Below, one piece after another: positions 1 to 10,346 of a stretch of 64,000 nucleotides of DNA. Position 1 is the stretch's first letter. Every line of letters starts with the position of its first letter. The notes below the pieces were generated by a model. It did no database searches, was not told the DNA's origin, and saw only the letters and a program-made list of their open reading frames with translations. Source of the DNA: Gymnogyps californianus (lineage: Eukaryota; Chordata; Aves; Accipitriformes; Cathartidae); NCBI RefSeq assembly GCF_018139145.2, contig NC_059481.1, forward strand, positions 4,514,368 to 4,578,367, written 5' to 3'. Position numbers and translations under genes: made by a program.

Positions 1-132
1 GCCTGTGTGAATGGAAACTTTGACTCTGTTTTCAACAAAGATGTTAATGAATCGCTAATGGAGCTGTTAAATAGATCTCGCTGTGAAGAATTCCTTGCAG
101 GGTTGAATCTTGATGTAGCAGAATCAAATTAG
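1..132 (+). other. open reading tail ending in a stop, identity unknown
   Basis: The first 132 bases read without a stop from the window edge to TAG at 130-132. The frame is rich in Leu, Asn and Glu and ends with the residues LNLDVAESN. I do not recognise the protein. It is not the part of DAPK2 expected here, and a 43-codon open frame occurs by chance roughly one time in eight. If real, it could be an alternative terminal exon of DAPK2, since it is on the same strand and inside the DAPK2 intron, or the end of a retrocopy. An AATAAA at 461-466 could serve as a poly(A) signal. It may equally be meaningless intron. Confidence 0.2.
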
Positions 133-3100
133 TAATGTTGTAGATCAGGTTAGGTGCAGAGTTTGCTGCCTGTTTCAATGTACAGCAGTTTAAAAGGTTT
201 TCAGTGCATAGATTCTACACAAAAATATCACCTAGAACTAAAATAGAAATTCTGCTGTGTTGCACGAGATGCTGACCAAAACCATAAACTCCCAGTGGTT
301 TGTAGTGTTGAAGTTTTTTCCCCATGTTTGGTGTCTGAACTTACAGGAACTAGATTATCACAGTGATATGGACACATCTAACCCTACAGCCTTTTGCATT
401 GCCTGTATCATACTTCATCATGTTTTACAGTTCCTGAAGATTATTAAGTAATTAACTTGGAATAAAGAGTGGGTCAGTCTGTACTTACTAGAAGCTGGGT
501 GCCTGGAAACTAATAAAAATCTCATGATAGCGTCTTTGGTTGGATGAAGGAAACAGTCGTGTAGACCTGCTGCAGGCAGTTCTATAGACCATACGAGAGA
601 AACGTTTGCAAAGGTTAAATCTGTCCTGTAAAACAAAGTAAATGGTGTAGTAATTTAACCTTTAGCTAGTACTGTGGAAATTGTCTATGAAATGGCTGCT
701 GGTAAGAAAAGTTAAGATTATTTTTTAGGCCAGTCATGCAGGGTGAAATCTTTTACCGTCAAAGGTGTTAGCTGTTGATTAATCCTTTAGTTTAAAATTT
801 AGCTAAGTTTCTTGTCCTATACCAAAGAAATCCTATTCAAAAGACACAACTGGGAACTTGAACAGATCAAATAACTGTGTATGTAATTTTACAGTGCAAA
901 TATTGTGAGTGATAAGTGGTAACATAGACCTCTGGTTTGCTTTCTACAGTAAAGAAGATGAAAAAGCTACAACTAATTTAATCTGTGGTGTGGGATTTGA
1001 GACTAGTGTTCTTGCTGTGAAGATTTTTTTTCTTAAGTTTTAGAAAGTAAAAGAAAAGCTGGCCCAAACTTGAATCATGCCCTGCTGTCTTGTATTTCAA
1101 AGAACTCATTTGATTATACTGTATTAATATGCACAGATGTACCCATCTTGTTTTTGGACACAATAAATAGTTATTTATGCAGGATGCAATTGTGCCCTGA
1201 TGGTGTAGTTAGTGACTGAAAAAGAGATGTCAAGCTTCTGTGTTCTGAAAAGAGTTGCCAGCCTAGGTTCTGCAGCTAGTTTACAGCCCCTTTGCTTAGC
1301 TGTATGAATTTGCTGCAAGGTGACTGTTAACGCAGCTACAAGAATCAGTGAGATAGTAGCCAGGCATCCCTGCATCACTGCTCAAGTCCATCTAGAGTGG
1401 ATCTTTATATATGTATTAGAGTATGTCTTTCACTGCCCAGCCTCCTTCCTCGTTTTCCAGAGAAGTTAATGACCTAACTAAATTGAACTGTTGTTGTTTA
1501 TAACATTATTAAGAATAACGTTTCCTACTTTGAGATAAAAAGATAAAAACATACTGTCATCCAATTTGTGTAGAGTACAGTGGACCCATCACTGCCATGT
1601 CCTCATAAAGACGTGCAGAGGCTGGTGAAAATTCAGAGTTCTGAAAACAGTTATTCAATAGGGGTATTGTTACTCCTGTCATTGTGCTCGGTGGAGGATG
1701 GAAACTGGATGTGCTCTCTGTGGCATCTTTCTTTGCACGAGAAGTAAAATTTTCAAAAGCTTCAAAGTACTGTAGATAGCCAGGAGAAGTCCCTAGCAAG
1801 CTGGTGTTGATGGTTGGGGAGAATTGGGCTCTACTGTGACAAATAGTATTGAGAATTTTACATATGTCCATTTTTTATTCTCAGAACACTTCAGTCATCA
1901 CTTCTGCAGGTTCCTTTGAGCTGGAAGACCCATGAGATGCTGTCCAGGGGAACCGGAACACAGGATTTTTTACAAGGGAGAGAGTTTCAATTCTTAAAAA
2001 GTAACTTAAAGCTTAGTGAGAGTTAATATCTGCAGAAAAGACTCTCAAGAAAGAGAGTCTGCCTTTCCTCAGCCATGATCTCATATTCTCTGTTCATGTA
2101 GATTTTCTTTATGAACAAATGCACTGGCACGATGAGAAGGAACGTGAAATGAGGCCACTCTGTTCCTGGGCATGTTTGGGGGAGGTTAATATTGTTGTGA
2201 CTCAGTCCTTGAGGCTAGTGCTCTCTGAGCTGAAGGAGGTCACTGACATACTGCTTTTGAGAAGATATTCTGATGATTGAGAAAATGACAAGGTCACTGG
2301 TTTGCAGGCTACTTAGAAATTGAGAGGCAGTTGTTAACTGTCTGGAGTACTGTAAAGTGAGCTATTTTGATTCAGCAATGGTTCTACTGCTGAAAGGGCA
2401 CTCAGAAATCTTTCATGATGATTGTACAGCTGACATTTAGCCAGTGACATTTTTTCCACTTCAAGTTGATTTCTACTCAGTGTTTTGTTGCACCGTGCTA
2501 GCCATTTGCAGCATGAGGAAATGATATTTAATGCTTAAATGTCCCAGTTCTGTTGTATGCCAATGGTGTATACATCTAAATGAGAAAGAGGTCTAGCTGA
2601 TAGCTTGGCTTCTTGAATTACTGCTGAGATATCTGCACAAATGCTGTACCTACAGCGTTCGATGAGAAAAGTGAATTTGTTGTCTCATAAACATTATCAA
2701 TTATTTTGCTGAAAAAAACGTTTAAATCCTCACTGATGTGTTTTCCATTGTCCTTTGGTACTCTTGCTTCTTCAGGTGTCTGGCTTGGTTGCATTCCAGT
2801 CCAGTTATCCACCTCCTACATATGCAGATCAGAACTGCTGGAATTGTCGTCACTCCATAAACTCCATAATCTTTGAAGGGTTGATTCCTGGCCTTTCTCT
2901 TTTCACTTTTACCAGATCTGGTTTTGAAGGGTTTTTCCCCTCAATCTGTCAGATACAGTTTTCTGGTCTATGCAAATTTTGATGTGGTTTTGGAGTTGAA
3001 AGGTGCTTCATTTTCAGAAGTACTGTGTCAGGGTTTGTGGAACATCTGTTCCTTAACACGAGATTGGCATGCAAAAACTTTAGGCACGGGTCTGAATTCT

Positions 3101-5111
3101 GATATATATTTTTTTTCTTCCTATTTTTCCATGCTCAGGTATTGCAATTCTTTCCTCATATATTGATTGCCAGGGTATCAATGTCTTGTGCTTTCATGCT
3201 CTGGGTATGGTTAAAGGACAAAGCCTGAGTTTTTTCAGATAGCATGCATCCTCATCACTAATACTAAATGACAGCTAACTTTTTCCCATTTTGTTATGGT
3301 GATGTCAGCAAAACACTCTGGAGTGAGTTTGATGGAATGCTGTGAAAATGATTAAGGGATTGGAGTGTCTGTCAAAGGGGGAGAGGCCAAGAGAGCTGGG
3401 ATTGTTTACTGTCAAAAAGAGAAGGCTTGGGGGGAGTCTTCTCAATCTGTATAAATATGTGATGGAATGGAGTAGAGAAAACAGAGCCGGGCTCTCCGCA
3501 GTGGTATCCAGTGACAGGACAAGAGGCAATGGGCACAAATTGAAATAAAGAAATTCCATTTAAACATTAAAAAAAGCAAATGAAGTTGTTTACTAAAGGA
3601 GCAGCCAAACACTGGAACGTGTTGCCCAGAGGGGCTGTGGAGTCTCCATCCTTTGAAACCTAAGTGGGACGTGGTCCTGGGCAAGCTGCAGCAGCTGACC
3701 CTGCCCTGAGCGGGGGGTTGGACTAGATGATCTCCAGAGGCCCCTTCCAAACTCAACTATTCTGTGATTCCTAGCGAGTCCAGTGTTGACCAAAGCTGGT
3801 CATGGATTTACTTTTCTTGGGCCACCTTCTAATTTTGCTTGGGATCTGTCAAACTCAGACTGATTGCAGAAGATTACTCACAGTGGCAGGTTACCTGAGC
3901 CTTCCTGAGATTTTGATAAGCAGACAGGGTTTTATCGACCAGCTTTGTGAGACAGAGGAAAAGGGCTACTCTCTGGTACCATTTTAATATTTGGGTTGTA
4001 GAGTACAGCTAGCGCTCTCTGAAGTTATTCCATATTTCACATTCACATGAATTCACACGTTCTCCATCTTCAGATCTGAAATGACTGCCTCAAACTTACC
4101 TATGTACCTTTGAAGTCTCTATAGAACAGCACAACTTTTTTATTCTTTCCTTCTATGATGTTTAAATCAGCCTGGTAAAAGAAAAACCTGTGAAGCCACA
4201 ATTCAGAAAAGATGTGCTAGAATAAAACGAAGAGCCACATGCTGGAAGTTAGGAAAGGGCCCTAATGTATCTTTGGTTTAAAAATATCCTTGTGAAGGGC
4301 AAAATGTGAAAACTTCTATCTGAAAATTTAGAAGGTAGCATGGGACCTAACAGTGTGATGATGCTGGGTTTAGTCCTATTCTGTCATGGTTTCTAGCAAG
4401 CACGTGCAAAACCCCTGAGCAGCAGTGTGCTGCAGCGCTGTTGATGCGCTGACAACAGCTCCATCTCCTTTCTGTCAGGCCTCTGTGGAACCCTTTCGTT
4501 GCTCTCCCAATGCCATTCAGAAAGAGAGACATGAATAAAGGCCAGCTGATATGAGCTCAATCCAGAGAAAACGGAGATGGTGCAGGTCTGCACTGAGAAG
4601 CACCTTAGCAACTTTACAAAGTGAAAGCATTGCCTTAGCACCTTCTGCCATCCCCTTAGTTATCTCTCTCTTTTGTTTGGCTGTCCTTCATCCTGTCCTT
4701 TGGCTAGAAAAGCTGTTCCCAGACTTTTTGTTTGCTTTTTATGTGGATCATCATGAAGCAGAAGGCAGAAGTGGAGGCTGGAGCAAAGTCCGGGCCACGT
4801 GATACACCTTTTGTGCCAGGTCGAGTGGCTAGAAAGGGGCAGCAGTGGAACTTCTCAGAACAATTTTGTGCGCAAGGCCAAGTGTGACCACTGAGTGTAC
4901 ACTAGTTTTAGGATTTTGTTTGAGATCAAAGGGGTCCTGTCCAGGCACAAGGTGGACTAGATTTAATTATTTTTCTTCTGCTTTTACCTGTATGAATCCA
5001 CAGCTTCCCCAGCCAGCAATCTTTTCAGCCAGCTCCAGAGCACATGAAGAATCTTATGTATTTTATGCACCAAAGGGAGCCAAGCAATAAAATTGCTCTT
5101 TTATCTTCCAG
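133..5111 (+). other. DAPK2: DAPK2 intron (3' part) upstream of the CaM-domain exon
   Basis: This stretch is AT-rich non-coding DNA inside DAPK2. It ends in a polypyrimidine tract and an AG acceptor at 5110-5111. I looked for the preceding kinase-domain exon, which would encode the end of the kinase fold (a segment ending near HPWIT), and did not see it, so it should lie left of the window. Inside, I can support only a CR1 3' end at about 3325-3770. The other open frames of 60-100 codons on both strands have no domain, codon bias or splice context and I treat them as chance. Confidence 0.6.
3325..3770 (+). mobile_element. CR1 LINE, 3'-terminal fragment, sense orientation
   Basis: The region matches the 3' end of avian CR1 non-LTR retrotransposons. 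It has the segment around 3525 reading as 'dollar' repeat text GACAAGAGGCAATGGGCAC, the block at 3618-3640 (GGAACGTGTTGCCCAGAGG), the GGTTGGACTAGATGATCTCC block near 3716-3735, and the terminal ATTCTGTGATTC ending at 3770. The copy is 5'-truncated, as most CR1 copies are, and carries deletions and substitutions (for example an A-rich interruption near 3565-3590), so it is old and inactive. CR1 copies end in a short octamer-like repeat instead of poly(A), which fits what is seen. No target-site duplication is evident. Confidence 0.92.
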
Positions 5112-5201
5112 CCAGTGGACAAGCGACAGGCTTTGGTTCGGCAAGCATCTGTTGTTAACATGGAAAACTTCAAAAGGCAATATGCTAGAAGGCGATGGAA
5201 G
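5112..5201 (+). CDS. DAPK2: DAPK2 exon: start of the autoregulatory segment
   Basis: This 90 bp, 30-codon exon is bordered by AG at 5110-5111 (ending a TTTTATCTTCCAG acceptor) and GTATGA at 5202. It encodes the linker after the kinase domain (PVDKRQALVRQ), the ASVVNMENFKRQY helix and the basic RRRWK that opens the calmodulin-binding site. Both borders are phase 0. The following intron is only 176 bp. Confidence 0.95.
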
Positions 5202-6073
5202 GTATGACAGCGAGCCTTTAATCCTTCTCATGTAAGGCTTCCCAAGCCTGATGGGATCAGAGGGCAAGATGGAGCTTGAACATAAAATTGTAATACACAG
5301 TAGATAAATGAAATGTGTTTGGATATATCTGCACTGCATATGTGTGGTCAAATTCTCATTCTTCCCTCTCTCCATAGCTTTCTTACCGTATTGTCTCATT
5401 GTGCAACCACTTATCTCGTTCCCTGGTGAAAAAGGTCCTAATACAGGATGAAAGTTTGGTACGTACATTTCTGAAATGGGAAGAAGAGAAGGACCAATTT
5501 TACTGTGCAGTGATTTTTGCTGTCCTTATATGGATGCACAGCCCAACAGGATGGCAGTGGTTTTGAGTGGGAAACCAGACGGGACCGTGGCATATCTTGT
5601 GTGTCTTTAATGCTGCTGTAAGTTATGTTACTCTGACAGAAATGTTGGGCAAGAAGAGCTGGTGACTCTATAAACCCTTTAGGTGCTAGCACATTTATTC
5701 TGTAAAGGAGCAGCATGGAGGCTGCAGATTATGTTTGGATACCATAGCAGTGACCTTGCTGTCTGACTGAGAAATGAGCAGTCGTGGAGAGAGTCTGCAC
5801 TGCTGCTCTTGTGCCCAGCTGTGTGATGGAGGGTGGGGGACCCCTGCAGTGCATGTGACCTTCTGGAATGAAACTCTCTGAGATTTCTATTAGCTCTACT
5901 TTTCTCAATAGATGATACACTAATAATATTAGAACATCATGTTTAGGAGCATGGTATCTCATTTACATGACTGAAACATTGTGGCCTTTCTATTTCAGAG
6001 AAACTGTGAAAGTGACAGTGAGGATCTTTCACAAAGAAAAGCCACTCATCAGAGGAGAAGCAGCATGTCATAA
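5112..6073 (+). CDS. DAPK2: DAPK2, last three coding exons (death-associated protein kinase 2, C-terminus)
   Basis: DAPK2 (DRP-1) is a cytosolic Ca2+/calmodulin-regulated Ser/Thr kinase of the death-associated family, linked to apoptosis, autophagy and granulocyte function. The kinase domain lies outside the window. Joining 5112-5201, 5378-5458 and 5999-6073 gives an 81-residue C-terminus with phase-0 junctions throughout. It starts at PVDKRQ just after the kinase fold, runs through the basic RRRWK and the amphipathic helix around SLCNHLSRSL, and ends with RNCESDSEDL and RRSSMS. This exon pattern and sequence match vertebrate DAPK2. DAPK1 and DAPK3 differ here: DAPK1 continues into ankyrin repeats and DAPK3 has a long leucine-zipper tail. 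The helix is the calmodulin-binding autoinhibitory segment, and the serine in IVSLC corresponds to the autophosphorylated Ser308 of DAPK1. HERC1 lies downstream on the same strand, as in mammals. Confidence 0.95.
5378..5458 (+). CDS. DAPK2: DAPK2 exon: calmodulin-binding helix
   Basis: This 81 bp, 27-codon exon lies between the acceptor CTCCATAG (ending 5377) and the donor GTACGT at 5459. It encodes LSYRIVSLCNHLSRSLVKKV plus LIQDESL. The hydrophobic spacing is that of a calmodulin-binding helix, and the Ser of IVSLC is the conserved inhibitory autophosphorylation position. By my recollection the segment is one residue shorter than the human one, near the QDES turn. Confidence 0.95.
5999..6073 (+). 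CDS. DAPK2: DAPK2 terminal coding exon with stop
   Basis: The exon starts after the acceptor TATTTCAG (ending 5998) and reads RNCESDSEDL, a short basic run and RRSSMS, then TAA at 6071-6073. Its length (24 codons plus stop) and the acidic-then-basic composition fit the DAPK2 tail. The human protein ends in the same way but has Thr where this one has Met just before the last Ser. That Thr is the reported 14-3-3 site. Confidence 0.93.
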   Translation, partial: RNCESDSEDLSQRKATHQRRSSMS

Positions 6074-7430
6074 TGTAATGAGAATTCCAGGGGCAGGAGA
6101 CAGAGGAAACTTTCATCCTTGCTGAAAAAAAGCAGCCCTGGCAGCAGACCTTGACTTCTAATCTGAGTCCTTGGTATGATGCTTCTCACTTCTCAAACTA
6201 CACCAACAACTGGATGATGTTATTAAATGCCTAGTGAGCATTTTAGAAAATTGGGGATCCAGATTCCCAGGGAAATGCCGCAGCACAAGCACCGACTGGA
6301 GTGCTTTTATATGTTGAGCGTTTCAGTGATACTTCAATCTATTTGTGATATCAGCTGCACTCAGGATGTAGAGTTTCTACTGATATTCTTTTACCGCAGA
6401 ATAATTCACATTCCGCACAATGATTAAGACTGTGTGCATTATTATTTCAGTCAGAGAAATTGTTATGGAGTCTTAAGGAAATTTTTTAATGCAATTTTTA
6501 TATTTGTTAATAGCATAAATATTTGACAGAAGATATCTGACAGGTTTTGTTAGCTGTGTGCAGTACTCTCTTATTGCTGTCATTGAAGAGAAAATCATAG
6601 TGCCATTACATATCTTAACCTTAATTGCACGAACCTCGCAGTAAACAGTTCTGTACTGCAATAAGAATTGTGCTCTAGCCATCATCTCTGGCTGAAGACT
6701 AACGCAACTGCCATTGTGAATTTGAGTACAACTGATCCTGGCCACTGAGAGGATGAGATAGGCCAGGACAATTTTTGGATGAAAAAGAGAAAAAATTCTG
6801 TAGTGACTTACATGCACCCAAATACAATGTTTTTACAGAATGATGGCAGAATGCTTCACCAAAACAGGGCACTTAAAAACCCAAGGTATATGAAGAAATA
6901 CTCTTTCTTAGACTTTGTTATTGTTTTAATTTATTGTCAGCAAATTGGAGATTCATTAACACCTATTTGTATAGGTACTGTTTACATGTAACCCAAACTG
7001 CAAGCATCTGTGTTTTATTCAGGGGGTTGTATCCAAAATTGAGGAAGTAAGCACTTTGATATTGATGTAACATCTTTGTGCTAGGAAGTTGCATCATTTT
7101 AACTATGTTAGTTTCTAAGCCAGTATTGTTCAATTGGTACCAAAAAATGTGCATAGACTGGGTTATTTTTTGCATTCAATATATTAGTTGTTAGAAGTTC
7201 ATATTTATTTTGCCGTTTAATAAGTTAAAAATCAGAAAGCAAGCCTACTAGAAACAACTATAGATTGACAAGGAAACTGGTTTTGTTTGGCGTTATGGTT
7301 GTCACTTCTAGGCTGAGATTTTACAGCTGAAGGTGTGAACTGGTGTTGAAAACTAGTATCAGGTTAATTTTGCCTGGCTTCTAGTTTCTAGGAAAGAAAT
7401 AAAAATACACTACTTGTATTTGTAGCTTTG
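6074..7430 (+). other. DAPK2: probable DAPK2 3'UTR
   Basis: After the stop there is no further coding signal. A weak ATTAAA lies at 6222-6227. The first canonical AATAAA I find is at 7398-7403, followed within about 30 bases by a T/G-rich stretch (near 7412-7436) that could be the downstream cleavage element. The long form would give a 3'UTR of about 1.35 kb. The end is inferred, not observed. Confidence 0.4.
7398..7403 (+). terminator. candidate poly(A) signal of DAPK2
   Basis: AATAAA followed by a T/G-rich region about 10-35 bases downstream. It is the first canonical hexamer after the DAPK2 stop codon that I could find. Confidence 0.4.
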
Positions 7431-9329
7431 TATCCTTGCTTAGGCAGAGACTAAAATGCAGTTGACGAGAAAGTATTTCTATGAAAGGAAGCAAACGTAT
7501 GAGAAGCATTGGAGGAGAGAGGCAGAAAGTAGGATTTGAGGGAAGAAACCTAAAATGAAGGAGGTGGGGGGGGGGAAAGCAGTGGAGAGGAATGAGTATG
7601 AGAGGGACATGTAGAGAGCGGAGGTGAACCTAGACTGGGAAGGTTGAAGGAAGGGAAGGAGAATGTAGGTATAGGAATTGGGAAGCAGGAGAATGAATGT
7701 TTTGGCAAATATGGCACTGCATTTTGGTACTATTTATTTAATTTCCTTTTATTTCATGTCTTGTGCTGCCATAGCCTGTGATATGTGCCTGGTCAAGGGA
7801 TAAGGAGCCGGGCATGGGCTTCTCTTCACATTCAATTAAAAAGTGTATTTCTGAGTTTTCTGTGTAATTTTTGAGGCAGAATCCTCAAAAAGTGCTGTAG
7901 TAATGTATATATTAAGAAGGAGCAGTAATGGGAAAAACTATTGTTTCAGTGTCTGGAGGGAATCTTTCATAAATAGAACACTAAAAATATATATTTGGAT
8001 AAAAAGCTGCCCAGCTTACCTACCAAATTTTGCTTCTCGCTTTCCCTGTCCCATGCGTTACCACTAGTTAATTCCCTGGGCTATGGAAAACCAAATAAAC
8101 TCTGAGCCAGTGCTATTTTTCTGAATTCCCGGTGTTTCAAAACACCTTCAGTTTCAAATTGGAGATTGCAGGATGTTTACATAAATCGCACTTCTGAAAA
8201 TTAAGCCCTGGTTAAAATAGCTGTTAGGTTGTTGCATCAGAATTGTGCTCTCTCAGAGATGAGGTCATTCTTCTTATGTAAAATCCTAGCAACTATTGAG
8301 CAAGATGGTATGCAGTAGAAAGGCAGACAGGAGTAGAAGGCAGTATGAAGCCATAAGCTCCAGCTTATTAATTCTACATAAATAAAAGATGTAAGGTGGT
8401 GTTTTAACAAAGACATTACAGACAGCTCATGGTGTTTGGTCTTCAGTCATCTTTTTGCCCAGGTCAGCTAAGGACAGGAGTGCTGGCTTAGTCACAGGAG
8501 AACAGCAGGGTTGGCCTTTCTCTACGGCACTCGGTTGTTTTGTAGCCTCACGTGGCTCCCGAGTGATGTGGCATTCATTGCACAGAAACCACAACGAGCA
8601 GCACTCGTGTCAAGCCAAACTATTCCCTGACTGTTCCAGATAGGAGCACGCTGTGAGTGTATAATCTCTTGTTCTCAGGACTAATGTTTGTGATTTATTA
8701 GGAGGTTTACTGTGTTTTTCCAAATGTGGTGTTCTCTGTATTTATTACCCTGTCTATTCTATTGAGGTGGAAATTGAGCCCGGCTTCAGGGAGGCATAGT
8801 CTAATTAAACTCTGTTTACAGCACTGGAGGACACCTTCCTCAGTGCAGGGGTTAGTTTCATTCTTTACCATTGGTGGTTGTTGAGGAACAACCGAGAGGT
8901 TCCTTTTATTAAGGGGAAAAAAAAAGCATGGAAGGGAGGGGGGTGGCGGGAGGGGAGATGTAGTACACTTCAATAAAACAATTTATGTTACAGAATTTAC
9001 TTTGGTGGGGGAGAAAAATCTATTTTCTGTGTATTATTTTTGAGCAGTAAGGAACCTGGAGATAAGTGAAATGATAGTCTGAAAAAAGCAAGTATTTTTT
9101 ATTAAAATGAGACTGTTTTTATTGTTATTTTAGTGGTGACGTTTTTAAATCTTGTGCCTATATTTTTGTTAAGAGAAATACTGACTTTTATGTGCCTGGA
9201 AATAGTACAGACTGTCAAAAATAACAAATGTATTTGTTATTCTGATTTGCTAATAAAATTTTGCAAAGCAGGACGAGTGTCTTTTCTTTCCGCACGAGCT
9301 GGTGCATTGGCCTGAACAAGGTAAGCAGG
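7431..9329. other. intergenic, no gene seen
   Basis: This is ordinary AT-rich intergenic DNA between the DAPK2 3' end and an orphan CpG island. It contains a purine-rich tract at about 7480-7700, including a run of ten G at 7566-7575, and several stray AATAAA hexamers (near 8092, 8378, 8973 and 9252). Open frames are short and unsupported. Confidence 0.6.
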
Positions 9330-10070
9330 GTCCGCGGTGACGTGCCGGTTTGTCTCTCCGGAAAGGTCAGTCCCTCTGTCGCCACTGTGAGATCTGAAAT
9401 GTCAGCGATGTGGAAATTGCACACCGCTGTTTGTGCAGCACCCAAGTGACGCACCTGAGCAGGGCAGAACTGAAGAGGCTCGCCGAGGGGTGGGCGCAGG
9501 CCCCGCCGGGCCGGGCCGTGCCGTGCCTCGGGCAGGCCGCAGTCTGTCCGGAGCGGGAGGGGCTGAGCTGCCCGTCGGCACGTGGGCAGGGGGCGCTGCG
9601 GCGCGCGGGGGCGGCGGCCCGGGCCGCCCGCCTTGCCCGCGCGCGGAGGCTCTCGCTCCCCTCACGGCTGCCCCGGCCCCGGGCGGAGGCGGGAGCTGCC
9701 TCAGGGAAGCAGGTACGCGGGTTGCCCCACCGGCTGCGGTAGGCCGCGGCTCTCCTCGCTCCCTCGGGGGCGGGCGGCTGAGGAGAGCGCCGTGAGGGCG
9801 GCTCGCTGCCGGGGACGCAGCCCGGGGTTCGGGGAGGGGGCTTGGAGCCGCAGCCGCAGGTTTCGGCCGTTGGGCCGTTGAGGAGAAAATGGAGGCGCTG
9901 CCGTGAGGGGCCGCCCTCGTGCCGGGCGCGTGCCAGCCCCGCGGAGCAGCTTCACGGGTGTGGGACAGAGTGGGGGTCGGGCCAGTGGCACCGAGGCCCT
10001 CTGGAGCAGCCCTTCCCGTTATTCCCCTCACCTGTGGTGACACCCCGCGGGGAGCTGGCGCTCGCTGCAA
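9330..10070. promoter_or_regulatory. orphan CpG island, probable promoter
   Basis: From about 9330 the sequence changes abruptly from AT-rich to very GC-rich with dense CpG. The peak, near 9480-9930, has many CGCG and GGCGG clusters. It is followed by a return to normal composition after about 10.07 kb. Unmethylated CpG islands of this density usually mark promoters. It lies about 3.3 kb past the DAPK2 stop and 26 kb before the HERC1 first exon, where I know of no protein-coding gene. The long frames across it on both strands are typical stop-poor GC-rich artefacts without ATG/Kozak or domain support. It could drive a lncRNA, an alternative HERC1 first exon, or an antisense DAPK2 transcript. 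Confidence 0.75.
9600..9712 (+). ncRNA. candidate first exon of an island-derived transcript (3' border only)
   Basis: A well-formed donor, AAGCAG followed by GTACGC, sits at 9712/9713 inside the CpG island. The 5' end is unknown and the start given is nominal. I see no ATG-initiated coding frame, so a non-coding or 5'UTR exon is the likeliest reading. It depends on the island being a + strand promoter. Confidence 0.25.
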
Positions 10071-10295
10071 GCATAGGCAGCTTGGGTTAGGGGTAAGGGT
10101 GGGCTCCCGGAGAAAGCAGATCAAAATGGCTGTTTCAGGAGGGCCGTTGCGATGCTGCGTGGGACTGCAGAGGAGCCGTCACCTTGGCACCAACTAGCCT
10201 TTTAGCCAGAGAGGGCTGGTACGTTTGCTGTTAGCCACATGCTGAAGTAAGAGGAAAGGCTTGCTGGACCGTGATGGATGGTGCTTCCTCTTCAG

Positions 10296-10346
10296 GATCG
10301 AGGTCCCTACGCTGCACCCCTGTGTCCCGCAGCCTCAGAGAGTGAG
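10296..10346 (+). ncRNA. candidate internal exon downstream of the orphan island
   Basis: A pyrimidine-rich acceptor (CTTCCTCTTCAG ending 10295) and a consensus donor (GAG then GTAAGC at 10347) bracket 51 bases. The pair sits 583 bases beyond the island donor at 9712, a plausible first intron. A third possible exon lies at 11378-11495 (acceptor TTTTTATAG, donor CAG then GTAAGA). No transcript evidence is available, and such pairs also occur by chance. Confidence 0.3.

Noticed and set aside
5025..5468. 147-codon minus-strand frame opposite DAPK2 exons
   Set aside because: It is antisense to two well-supported DAPK2 coding exons and their intron, so it is a shadow frame.
10085..10108. Telomere-like GGGTTAGGGGTAAGGG text
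   Set aside because: Only two or three degenerate units occur at the edge of a CpG island, too few for an interstitial telomeric repeat.
9402..10124. 240-codon minus-strand frame, with overlapping plus-strand frames, across the first CpG island
   Set aside because: It is Pro/Ala/Arg-rich and stop-poor because of GC composition. Several of the frames begin at GTG instead of ATG, overlap on both strands and show no domain.
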